A DNA stretch of 37,097 nucleotides from an uncultured Alphaproteobacteria bacterium (GTDB taxonomy: Bacteria; Pseudomonadota; Alphaproteobacteria; Rhodobacterales; Rhodobacteraceae). Of the stretch, positions 9,269 through 17,220 are shown in pieces (position 1 is the first letter of the stretch; the number at the start of each line of letters is the position of its first letter). A program made the position numbers and the translations under genes. Under the pieces are notes generated by a model. The model did no database searches. It was not told the origin of the DNA and saw only the letters and a list, made by a program, of their open reading frames with translations. Where the stretch lies: the NCBI GenBank assembly GCA_902524655.1, contig CABZEG010000017.1, forward strand, positions 1-37,097, written 5' to 3'.

Positions 9269-9320
9269 AATTTATCACGCAGAGCTACTTTGTTAAATTA
9301 AGGAAATCTTAATTTATCAC
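9269..9320. repeat. Direct repeat flanking an 8-bp inverted repeat upstream of the SnoaL-like gene
   Basis: AATTTATCAC occurs at 9269-9278 and again at 9311-9320, exactly 42 bases apart. Overlapping the second copy is a perfect inverted repeat, AAATTAAG (9295-9302), loop GAAAT, CTTAATTT (9308-9315). It sits between the end of the saccharopine reductase gene and the start of the SnoaL-like gene, about 45 to 100 bases upstream of the latter. It could be a regulator-binding site. In such AT-rich DNA chance cannot be excluded, and there is no T-run to make it a terminator. Confidence 0.35.
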
Positions 9321-9350
9321 CAGATCATCACATAGAGGAAATATCCATCC

Positions 9351-10523
9351 TTATATTTTGCTTATTTGGTGCTCATAATTTAAGGCAAGATGATCAATAA
9401 TATCAAATTCCTGAGCTAGGCTTGAAATATCTTCAAGCCAATTGTCTACTAAATAGGACTTACTTGAAGCCGCGCTAACGCCGTGATCAGTGTCGTTATC
9501 AATTATTGCTTTAACTGCGAAGGAGACAGGATACGACACAAGTCTTGCCATAGCTGTTCCCCTTGTATCACCCCATGCATCCATTTTATAGGTTTTATGC
9601 CATATAACGTGATTGTTTTGTTCAGCCTTAAGATCTACGCACAGAATTACACGATCTGGTTCATTATCAGCATAAGCGTTATCCCGCCAAAACTGTTCGG
9701 ACATTTCGATTAACCGCTTTTCCCCAGCTTGTCCACTTAATGTTTCTATCTCGTTAAAAATACTTGCCCAAGCCTGGGCCCATCCTTTTAGTCTTAAAGT
9801 GCCTCTTACGAACTGCTTAATTTTCCAATTGCGATCAAAAATGTACTGCTCAATAAAGGGTAGCGAGTCTCTGTTCGGATAGACCTCAAATTCTTCTGGA
9901 TTATTCAGCGGTGCGTTATAAGAAGTTATAGCATCCCAAGGTCGGCTTACCTCAAAATTTTCGAAATCTTTTATTGACCTTGAAGGAGATTTCAAAGCTT
10001 TCAATACACCAAGAGGCGACCAACTGAATTTATATTTGAATTCGTTTGGAACTTTAGGAACTCCCCCACAGTATGATAGAAAAGAAACCTCAGTCTCTGC
10101 GTTCATTAGCTCTGACTTTTTGAGCTCGTTAACAAGCTTATGAGCCATCAGATGGTCTATGCCCGGGTCTAAGCCTATTTCATTCACCAACGAAACCCCC
10201 GCTTTGAGTGCAGCATTATGGAGATTTTTCATCTCAGGGGAAATATATGATGAACTAACAAAGTGAGCCTTTTTTGAAATTGCTAATTTTGCTAGAGGAA
10301 CATGCCAGTCTCCTGGCAGCATTGATACAATTATGTCCGTAGGGGCTAACTTTTCCTCTAAAGATTTAATATCGAATTCATAAATTGTTACTTGAACACC
10401 TTCTAAGGCTTTTCTAGCTTTGCTAACTGTTCTGTTCCAAACAATAACATTATTGCCATCCAAAATGAGTTTTTTCAATCCAGGGATTGCTGATAATCCT
10501 GTTCCGCACCAATGTACTGCCAT
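9351..10523 (-). CDS. Saccharopine reductase/dehydrogenase, Lys9-like (glutamate-forming type)
   Basis: NAD(P)-binding oxidoreductase of 390 residues in the saccharopine dehydrogenase (Lys9) family, which interconverts saccharopine with 2-aminoadipate semialdehyde plus glutamate. Seen: a Rossmann start with GTGLSAIPGLKKL and an acidic/polar strand end (VIVWNRTVSKARKAL), the motif SMLPGDWHVPLAK, and the family hallmark NEIGLDPGIDHLMA followed by SYCGGVPKVP. The late segment AMARLVSYPVSFAVKAI is also typical. It starts at an ATG with AGAGGTG upstream, one base after the stop of the Lys1-type gene, as part of one operon with it and the CoA-transferase. That pairing supports lysine breakdown through saccharopine. 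The family is clear; direction of the reaction is inferred. Confidence 0.88.
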   Translation of the reverse strand: MAVHWCGTGLSAIPGLKKLILDGNNVIVWNRTVSKARKALEGVQVTIYEFDIKSLEEKLAPTDIIVSMLPGDWHVPLAKLAISKKAHFVSSSYISPEMKNLHNAALKAGVSLVNEIGLDPGIDHLMAHKLVNELKKSELMNAETEVSFLSYCGGVPKVPNEFKYKFSWSPLGVLKALKSPSRSIKDFENFEVSRPWDAITSYNAPLNNPEEFEVYPNRDSLPFIEQYIFDRNWKIKQFVRGTLRLKGWAQAWASIFNEIETLSGQAGEKRLIEMSEQFWRDNAYADNEPDRVILCVDLKAEQNNHVIWHKTYKMDAWGDTRGTAMARLVSYPVSFAVKAIIDNDTDHGVSAASSKSYLVDNWLEDISSLAQEFDIIDHLALNYEHQISKI

Positions 10524-10524
10524 G

Positions 10525-11577
10525 TTACACCTCTAATAGTTTTGATTTAAACACTTGCTTTGCTCTTTGCCAAACGCCATAATTTTTATCAACTAACTGC
10601 ATTAAGTAGGGAAAAATTTGTTCTGCAAAGTCAATTGAGCTTTCTTTTGGCAGTAGGGAAGGTAAGTTGTCGATTGCCATTATATCCAATGGTGGATCAT
10701 TGGCTATTTTTAAACCTGGGTTAGTCCATGTGGTCGGTTCGCTATAAATGGGAATAGGGTTATAATCGCTATCAGGATCACATGCTATGTCACCTATTAC
10801 TCTCAGTTTTCGCTTTGAGTCAATGTAATTTGGTTGAAAAAAAACAGGAGTGTTTGGAGTCGCGACCACGCAGTTAAATAATATCTCATGATTAAGGACT
10901 TCGGGGAAGGGCCCACCGGACGATGTTTCAACTAAATCCCATTTTTTAATATTTAAAGACGTCTCCTCGCAAAAATCACATACCCCTGTACCAACCCGAC
11001 CCAATGAACCAATTACAATGGCAGATGGAAGAGTTTTTATCGAATTGATTTCGTTAGAAATGTCTTTTAATAATTTTCGTTTGTCATTAAAGGCAGATAA
11101 AGGGGGGCACTCTTCTTTCTTTAATTGGCTTAACCAAACCTTTAGCGTAACGTAAGCTCCTGCAAATCCAGCCCAATAACCAAAGGCAGCAACTCTTTTT
11201 CCTGTGTCTTGTGTTAAATACTCAATATCATAGAGGGTTCCACCACCACTTTTAAATTTTTTCAACAATTTCTTCCCAGTAAATTGGCCCTTGAAAGCAT
11301 GTCCAAACATTATGTGCGAGTGTTTCAACGGAGTATCATTATTTGGTAGTTCCTTAAGACCAAATATAATTACATCTTCTGGTGCATTTTCCCAAGAACC
11401 TGCAGAAACAATTTCGCATCCGGCATCTTTATAGTCTTTTGTTGAAATGATCCTCGCATCGCTCGCCTCAACAGATACTCTTATACCTTTCTTAATTAAT
11501 TGAGTGGCGCCTTGAGGAGTAAGACCAACCCGTTTTTCGTTTTCACGATGTTCTGCTCTTAGCCATAAATGTTTCAT
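10525..11577 (-). CDS. Saccharopine dehydrogenase, Lys1-like (lysine-forming type)
   Basis: Enzyme of 350 residues in the alanine dehydrogenase/PNT-like family to which Lys1 belongs; it condenses lysine and 2-oxoglutarate to saccharopine or does the reverse. The start ENEKRVGLTPQGA is the family opening. Lys75 in FGLKELP and His93 in MFGHAFKGQ match the acid/base Lys and His of yeast Lys1. A dinucleotide site lies around IVIGSLGRVGTGVCDF, and DIACDPDSDYNPIPIY matches the substrate loop. The gene overlaps the CoA-transferase stop by 4 nt (ATGA) and is separated from the Lys9-like gene by one base, so all three are one transcription unit. Confidence 0.88.
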   Translation of the reverse strand: MKHLWLRAEHRENEKRVGLTPQGATQLIKKGIRVSVEASDARIISTKDYKDAGCEIVSAGSWENAPEDVIIFGLKELPNNDTPLKHSHIMFGHAFKGQFTGKKLLKKFKSGGGTLYDIEYLTQDTGKRVAAFGYWAGFAGAYVTLKVWLSQLKKEECPPLSAFNDKRKLLKDISNEINSIKTLPSAIVIGSLGRVGTGVCDFCEETSLNIKKWDLVETSSGGPFPEVLNHEILFNCVVATPNTPVFFQPNYIDSKRKLRVIGDIACDPDSDYNPIPIYSEPTTWTNPGLKIANDPPLDIMAIDNLPSLLPKESSIDFAEQIFPYLMQLVDKNYGVWQRAKQVFKSKLLEV

Positions 11578-12800
11578 TTGATTTCATTATTATCCTTTTT
11601 GGACATAATTTCATTCAATATTTCGTCAGAGTGTTCTCCGCAAGATGGTGGAGGGTGCCTGTAGCTTACAGGAGTTTCGCTAAATTTCACAGGGTTCCCA
11701 ATTAATTCAACAAATCCTTTGCCAGAATTTTTATTCTCCATTTGAATTTTCATCTTACGTGCAGATACCTGATTTGAAGCAAAAACTTCCGATAATTTAT
11801 TTATCGGACCTCCAGGGACCTTCATCTTTTCCATCATATCAACTAAATAGTCTTTCCTATGCTTTTTTAGTTCCCGTTTTAAGATTGGGATCAACTGAGA
11901 CCTGTTAGAGACACGCATAATATTTGTAGCATATTTCCGGTTTTCACTTAAATCTGATCGGTTGATAATTTCACAAAATTTCTTGAATTGTTGATCATTT
12001 CCTATGGCTACATTAAGATGCCCATCATAGACTTCAAAGACTTGATAAGGCACGATATTAGCATGCTCGTTGCCAACACGATCTGGATCTTCTTTTGAAA
12101 GGAGATAATTGGTCCCCATATTTACAAGAGAAGCTATTTGAGTATCTACTAAAGCTATATCAATATTTTGCCCTAGCCCCGAGTTCGTTCTATGATTAAT
12201 GGCAGCAAGAATAGCGGTACACGCATAAAGTCCACACAAAAGATCTGCAACTGCAACGCCAACTTTAACGGGCTCTTCATTAGGACTTCCCGTTATGCTC
12301 ATTAATCCCCCATAACCTTGCGCAATCAAATCATATCCTGCTTTGTGGGAATTAGGGCCATTTTGTCCGTAGCCCGTAATCGAGCAATAAATAAGTTTTG
12401 GAAAGTCTTTGGAGAGCGATTGATAGTCTAAGCCATATTTCTTAAGGCTACCCACTTTGAAATTTTCTATAAACACATCACAGTCTTTTAGAAGAGTTTT
12501 TATAATTTCTACATTTTCCTCTTTAGATATATCAAGGCTAAGCGATCTTTTATTGCGGTTTGATGCCAAAAAGTAGCCACTTTCATTAGAGTCCTGCCCT
12601 CTATCATTTTTCATAAAAGGAGGACCCCAATTTCTTGTGTCGTCACCATTTCCTGGTTTTTCTACTTTGATTATGTCTGCTCCGTAGTCTCCTAATAATT
12701 GGGTGCAAGTGGGACCAGCAAGTATCCTAGACATATCTAGAACCTTCACACCTGCTAGAGGTCCGGTATTGGGAGGATTTAAATTACTTTTTTTGTTCAA
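11574..12800 (-). CDS. Class III CoA-transferase (CaiB/BaiF family), succinyl-CoA:glutarate CoA-transferase-like
   Basis: Family III CoA-transferase of 408 residues. Seen: GPLAGVKVLDMSRILAGP at the N-terminus, then GNGDDTRNWGPPF, SITGYGQNGP and HKAGYD, and the catalytic aspartate Asp186 in GVAVADLLCGLYA. From memory these and the stretch IVPYQVFEVYDGHLNVAIGN are close to human SUGCT, which makes glutaryl-CoA from glutarate. The start is a TTG: no ATG or GTG lies before the fold begins, and GGAG stands about 9 nt upstream. Being first in an operon with both saccharopine enzymes fits a role in lysine degradation. Other dicarboxylate acceptors remain possible. Confidence 0.85.
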   Translation of the reverse strand: MNKKSNLNPPNTGPLAGVKVLDMSRILAGPTCTQLLGDYGADIIKVEKPGNGDDTRNWGPPFMKNDRGQDSNESGYFLASNRNKRSLSLDISKEENVEIIKTLLKDCDVFIENFKVGSLKKYGLDYQSLSKDFPKLIYCSITGYGQNGPNSHKAGYDLIAQGYGGLMSITGSPNEEPVKVGVAVADLLCGLYACTAILAAINHRTNSGLGQNIDIALVDTQIASLVNMGTNYLLSKEDPDRVGNEHANIVPYQVFEVYDGHLNVAIGNDQQFKKFCEIINRSDLSENRKYATNIMRVSNRSQLIPILKRELKKHRKDYLVDMMEKMKVPGGPINKLSEVFASNQVSARKMKIQMENKNSGKGFVELIGNPVKFSETPVSYRHPPPSCGEHSDEILNEIMSKKDNNEIK

Positions 12801-12863
12801 GGCTATACTCCGCTCAGGTTTGCGTGTAGAATATAACGAAATGATGATTGGTGAACAAAAACT

Positions 12864-12893
12864 TTGTCATTTGATGGAAAATATGGCTATATT
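12864..12893 (+). promoter_or_regulatory. Candidate sigma-70 promoter for the membrane cyclase gene
   Basis: TTGTCA at 12864-12869, an 18-base spacer, then TATATT at 12888-12893, within the divergent gap between the lysine operon and the cyclase gene. The expected transcript start would be some 30 bases before the GTG at 12929. It was identified by eye from consensus similarity only. Confidence 0.4.
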
Positions 12894-12928
12894 TAGTTCA
12901 ATTTATAAACTCTTAAGGAGCAAAACCG

Positions 12929-14662
12929 GTGGTTAGAGAAGATTTTAGTACAATAATAAGAAAGATAAGAATTATTAGTGGTTCGATTTTATTTGCTTAT
13001 GTTATAATGCATTTGCTTAACCATTCGATAAACATCTTCTCAATAGATTTAGCTGATGCGGTTAGAAGCAGTTACTTTCATCCGGTTTGGCAAAACCCTG
13101 TGGGTCTTGTTCTTCTATATGGGTCTTTTGTTGCCCACATGATTTTAGGATTTTCATCAATCTTGACGCGAAAGTCTTTCAAGATGAAAGCGAAAGATTG
13201 GATCCAAATCATTTTTCCCGTTTTAGCTCTTTTGTTTTTACTACAACACATCGCGGCGAGTTTTGCGATAACAAAAATTTTTGGAGGAGAGGAAAGTTAC
13301 TCTTTACTTTTCGCGGTAATGAATACAGATCCTCCAAGTGAAATTATAATCGGCGCAATTCTATTTTCTTTGATGACTATATTCATTTGGGTTCACGGGG
13401 TTATTGGCCTCGATGCCTATTTGAAGCAACAGGCCGTTCATCATAATAGGTTTGGTTTTTATTTAAGATTTCCTTCTCTATTTCGCTTTATCTATTGGGT
13501 GGTTCCAATTGGCGCAGTGCTTGGGTGGTTTTCAGGTTTAAGAAATATGAGTTTTATCGCCCAAATACAATCTTTTGAATTGGATATGCCTATTCCAAAC
13601 TATCTTGGGTCGATTATTTTCAAATTTGTACCTCAAGAAGCATTTCCTGTGCTCTTGCAAATCGAGCCGATTGTCATGAAATACTATCCAATATTTGTCC
13701 TTTTTGTCATTTTAGTCTGTATCTTTAACGTAATAAGAGCACGATTTTTTGGGAGAATTATTGTTTCTTATCCTGGAGGAGAAACCGTTTCAATTCCAAA
13801 AGGGACGTCCGTTTTAGAGGCTAGTCGCAAGGGTAAAATTCCTCATCAATCGGTATGTGGTGGGCGTGGTCGATGTACTACGTGTCGTGTAAAGGTTACT
13901 GCTAATGAAGGAACATTAACTTCCCCAAGTGCACACGAAATTAAAGCGATTGAGCGGGTGGGGCTTGACGATAACGTCAGACTAGCCTGTCAATTGAAGC
14001 CGACAAGTAATATTTCAGTACAGCCACTATTAAACCCAGAAAACACGCTTGAAACTGTAAGAAGTGCCCGAGCGCTTACTGGTAAAGAACAAGAAACTGT
14101 TGTTCTCTTTGTTGATCTAAGAGATTTCACAAAGTTATCTGAGAAGAAGCTACCATATGACGTAGTATATATTCTGAATAAATATTACGCGGTCTGTGGC
14201 GAGATAATTGAAAAAAATGGTGGTCGCCTTGATAAATTCATCGGAGATGGCATCATGGCAATCTTTGATGTTAGTACTGACTCTAATGTAAATTCCAAAA
14301 ATGCGCTTGTGTCAGCCAATGCGATTTCTAAAAGTATGAAAACTTTGAATTCTGAGATGAAAACTGATTTCTCTGAAGATATGAGGTTTGGCATGGGGAT
14401 TCATGCTGGAAGTATGATAGTTGGAATGATGGGATATGGCAAAACTGTTACGGAGACCGCAGTAGGAGATAATGTTAATATCGCGGCCAGGTTAGAAGAA
14501 TTGACAAAGACTTATAAGTGCGAGTTAGTTGTATCAAAATACGTGGCTGATAAGGCGAATATAGATACCAAAAAGATGAAACCGAAAACTGTGGACATTC
14601 GTGGCAGAAAAGAGGTGCTTGAAGTTTTCACCTTTGAAAAGGCTGCCGATATTCCTGTTTAA
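12929..14662 (+). CDS. Membrane-anchored redox-type adenylate cyclase with 2Fe-2S ferredoxin domain (CyaC-like)
   Basis: Class III adenylate cyclase of 577 residues with three parts. Residues 1-270 form about six membrane helices with histidines inside them (His28, His32, His70, His107, His156), like the di-heme anchor of succinate dehydrogenase/fumarate reductase. Residues 275-370 are a plant-type ferredoxin domain with Cys310, Cys316, Cys319 and Cys354. Residues 388-570 are the cyclase: metal Asp396 and Asp440, ATP-selecting Lys436 and Thr510, Asn517 and Arg521, so it should be active. The layout resembles CyaC of Sinorhizobium meliloti, reported as quinone-responsive, so cAMP output controlled by respiratory redox state is the inference. 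It starts at GTG, 8 nt after AAGGAG. The gene diverges from the lysine operon. Confidence 0.9.
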   Translation: MVREDFSTIIRKIRIISGSILFAYVIMHLLNHSINIFSIDLADAVRSSYFHPVWQNPVGLVLLYGSFVAHMILGFSSILTRKSFKMKAKDWIQIIFPVLALLFLLQHIAASFAITKIFGGEESYSLLFAVMNTDPPSEIIIGAILFSLMTIFIWVHGVIGLDAYLKQQAVHHNRFGFYLRFPSLFRFIYWVVPIGAVLGWFSGLRNMSFIAQIQSFELDMPIPNYLGSIIFKFVPQEAFPVLLQIEPIVMKYYPIFVLFVILVCIFNVIRARFFGRIIVSYPGGETVSIPKGTSVLEASRKGKIPHQSVCGGRGRCTTCRVKVTANEGTLTSPSAHEIKAIERVGLDDNVRLACQLKPTSNISVQPLLNPENTLETVRSARALTGKEQETVVLFVDLRDFTKLSEKKLPYDVVYILNKYYAVCGEIIEKNGGRLDKFIGDGIMAIFDVSTDSNVNSKNALVSANAISKSMKTLNSEMKTDFSEDMRFGMGIHAGSMIVGMMGYGKTVTETAVGDNVNIAARLEELTKTYKCELVVSKYVADKANIDTKKMKPKTVDIRGRKEVLEVFTFEKAADIPV

Positions 14663-14692
14663 ATTTTTGATTTAACTATATAATATCATTAT

Positions 14693-15991
14693 ATGAATAA
14701 TACTTGGTATGATGACACCTTAATTAATAGGTTTGGACAGAAAGAGCATCTTACAAATAACCATAAATGTGCTGTTCTGATAGTAGGGGGAGGTCTTGCT
14801 GGCCTCAGTCTACTATATAAACTAAAGAAAAATAACGTGGATGCAGTATTAATCGAAGAAAACCATATTGGTAGTGGAGCGTCCGGACGAAATGGTGGCT
14901 TTTGCCTCTCCGGTTGGGCACAGGACTATGATGTTTTATTGAAGTACTTATCAAAAGAAGAGGTGGTCACATTGGAAAAGATCGCAGCTTCTGGTGTGAA
15001 ATGGATGAAAAAAAAGTGTCTTTCAGAGGGATATGAACACACCAATCTTCAATCGGGTGTTCTAAAATGTTTTCTTACAAATAATGTTGAAAAAGTAAAA
15101 AAACACGTAATCGCTCAGAATAAATTATTTCATCAAAATGAGGAGTTCCTTAATAAGGAAAACCTTAATAAGTATGTGTGTTCTGATAAATATACTTGTG
15201 GCGTTTTTAGGCAGGATTCCTTTCAATTTCACCCTTTAAACTTTATGCATGCGCTTGCCAAGGATTGTAGTAACATGGGAGCATCTATTTTTGAAAATTG
15301 TAAGTTTGTCAGCTACCAATTGGATGGTGCAAAGATAAATTCTAGTGTTTTCAATGAGAATGAAATGGTAAATATTCAATCTGAAAAGATAGTATTTGCT
15401 ACAGGTGGCTATGGTGGAAAAGAAATAAAGGATCTAAAAAGTTACTGGTTACCCATAAAAACATTTATAGGTGTAACGAAGCCAATAGGGAATGAACTGC
15501 AATCCGTGCTAAAGAAACCGTTAGGATATAGTGATAACCGAAGGGCTGGAAATTACTACCGCGTTCTGCCTGGAAATAGGCTCTCATGGGGAAGGGGTAT
15601 ATCAGCAGTCGGAAAATTTACTTACTCAAATTTAAAAAGAGCAATTTCAAAAGAAATAAACTATTTTTTTCCTGAGTTAAGAAATGTAGAAATGGATTAT
15701 GTTTGGTCTGGAAATATGGCCTATGCAAGTCATTATATGCCATATGTTGGCTCTACTAAGATTGGAAATGAAGAAAAAAATGTATTCACCCTCATGGGAT
15801 TTGGAGGACATGGAATGAATACAGCTCCGGGGTCTGCTATGGTTCTTGCCGATTTTATCCTTGGAAAAAATAATAAGTATGAAGTTTTTAATAGATTTAG
15901 AAGAAAATGGAACGGTGGTTTAATTGGTCCCTATATCGCTGAGATAAAGTATAAATATCTTCAGATGAAAGATTATTTTGACGTCGCTTAA
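14693..15991 (+). CDS. FAD-dependent oxidoreductase, PuuB-like (gamma-glutamylputrescine oxidase type)
   Basis: Flavoprotein of the D-amino-acid oxidase family, 432 residues, close to E. coli PuuB (426). The N-terminal FAD site is VLIVGGGLAGLSLLYKL, followed by the flavin-contact motif GSGASGRNGGF that marks PuuB/OrdL proteins. Near the end, GFGGHGMNTAPGSAMVLADF is the second FAD contact. An extra N-terminal leader (WYDDTLINRF) also fits this group. Family members oxidise gamma-glutamylated amines or secondary amino acids, releasing H2O2 and ammonium. A glutamine-synthetase-like enzyme that could supply gamma-glutamyl amines lies 7.4 kb downstream, but the genes are not adjacent. It starts 30 nt after the cyclase gene. 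Confidence 0.85.
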   Translation: MNNTWYDDTLINRFGQKEHLTNNHKCAVLIVGGGLAGLSLLYKLKKNNVDAVLIEENHIGSGASGRNGGFCLSGWAQDYDVLLKYLSKEEVVTLEKIAASGVKWMKKKCLSEGYEHTNLQSGVLKCFLTNNVEKVKKHVIAQNKLFHQNEEFLNKENLNKYVCSDKYTCGVFRQDSFQFHPLNFMHALAKDCSNMGASIFENCKFVSYQLDGAKINSSVFNENEMVNIQSEKIVFATGGYGGKEIKDLKSYWLPIKTFIGVTKPIGNELQSVLKKPLGYSDNRRAGNYYRVLPGNRLSWGRGISAVGKFTYSNLKRAISKEINYFFPELRNVEMDYVWSGNMAYASHYMPYVGSTKIGNEEKNVFTLMGFGGHGMNTAPGSAMVLADFILGKNNKYEVFNRFRRKWNGGLIGPYIAEIKYKYLQMKDYFDVA

Positions 15992-16045
15992 TTTAAAAGT
16001 AAAAGTTAATCGACAATTGAATAATTTTTTATCTAAACTTAGGGA

Positions 16046-17218
16046 ATGAGAAATGCCAAAACACTAGAGTATGGTTTTTCAAATGAGGAATTTGAAATTC
16101 GTCTTCAAAGAGCTCAAGAACTTTTATACCAAAATAAACTCGACGCTCTATTAATTACCATTCCATCAAACCTGAGATATTTTACTGGTGTTGATACGAA
16201 CTTCTGGGAGAGTCCTACTAGACCATGGTTTCTAGTCTTACCACTTTCTGAAGCTCCTATAGCTATAATACCTGATATAGGTGAAAATATTTTCAAAAAA
16301 ACGTTTGTCAAAGATATTCATACATGGGCATCTCCCAATTTCAACGGAGATGACATTTCTCCCTTAAAATCTCTCTTAGAGTCTCTTCCAAGTCGTTTTG
16401 GAGTAATTGGTGCGGAATTAGGAAAAGAGATGAGTATCAGAATGCCGGTATTAGATTTTGCTCTTCTCCAAGATAACTTTAAGTTTAATATTGTTGATGG
16501 AACCTCTTTGATCTGGGCACTTCGAACGGTTAAGTCTTTTAATGAAATAAAAAAAATAGAAAAAGTAGCGCAAATCGTTAGTGAAGTGTTTGAAATATTA
16601 CCCACAATCATATCCGTGAACGACAGCGAGCGGAGTGCATCTATTAAAGTGAAGAGAGAAATTCTCAAGAGGGGAGCGGATAATATTCCCTATTTGCCGG
16701 TTGTGTCGGGGAAAGGAGGTGTCTCTCAGATTATAGGAAATCCAACACATAAATTAATTTCTTCAGGAGACTTCCTTTTTATAGATACAGGTGCAACATA
16801 TGATGGTTATTTTTGTGATTTTGACAGAAACTTTACAATTGGAACCGTATCCGACGAACTCAAAAGAACAAATGAAATCTTATGGCATGCAACAGAGGAA
16901 GGCATTAAAAATTTAGTGCCAGGTGCAAAGACACAAAATGTATGGAAAAAAATAAACAAAAAAATTGAAGACTTTGGTTTTATGGTTAAAGGTGAAGGTA
17001 GATATGGTCATGGAGTTGGGCTACAACTAACCGAGCCACCATCAATCTCATCTTTTGATAACTCTATTATTCAAGAAAATATGGTTCTCACTATCGAGCC
17101 GTCGATGGAGTATAAACCTGGAAAAATTATAGTTCATGAAGAAAATATTTTTGTTTCAAAGGATGGACCAGTTCTATTAACAAAAAGAGCAACAAAAGAG
17201 TTGCCGGTAATAAGTTAA
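16046..17218 (+). CDS. M24 family metallopeptidase (Xaa-Pro dipeptidase/creatinase-like)
   Basis: Two-domain pita-bread enzyme of 390 residues. The N-terminal creatinase-type domain (residues 1-155) contains LRYFTGV. The C-terminal catalytic domain has the five metal ligands: Asp247 (DTGATYDG), Asp258 (CDFDR), His322 (GHGVGLQLTEPP), Glu351 (TIEPS) and Glu365 (VHEEN). With all of them present it should be an active dinuclear metallopeptidase rather than a creatinase, which does not need metals. Likely substrates are proline dipeptides or related N-substituted amino acids. The ATG at 16046 follows an in-frame TAG two codons upstream, so no longer form is possible. It follows the PuuB-like gene and converges with the MFS gene, 2 nt apart. 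Confidence 0.88.
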   Translation: MRNAKTLEYGFSNEEFEIRLQRAQELLYQNKLDALLITIPSNLRYFTGVDTNFWESPTRPWFLVLPLSEAPIAIIPDIGENIFKKTFVKDIHTWASPNFNGDDISPLKSLLESLPSRFGVIGAELGKEMSIRMPVLDFALLQDNFKFNIVDGTSLIWALRTVKSFNEIKKIEKVAQIVSEVFEILPTIISVNDSERSASIKVKREILKRGADNIPYLPVVSGKGGVSQIIGNPTHKLISSGDFLFIDTGATYDGYFCDFDRNFTIGTVSDELKRTNEILWHATEEGIKNLVPGAKTQNVWKKINKKIEDFGFMVKGEGRYGHGVGLQLTEPPSISSFDNSIIQENMVLTIEPSMEYKPGKIIVHEENIFVSKDGPVLLTKRATKELPVIS

Positions 17219-17220
17219 TT

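Noticed and set aside
16046-17218. M24 protein as the DMSP lyase DddP
   Set aside because: It has the standard DTGA and GHGVGL metal-site motifs of proline peptidases and is about 55 residues shorter than DddP as I recall it; the DddP-typical segments are missing.
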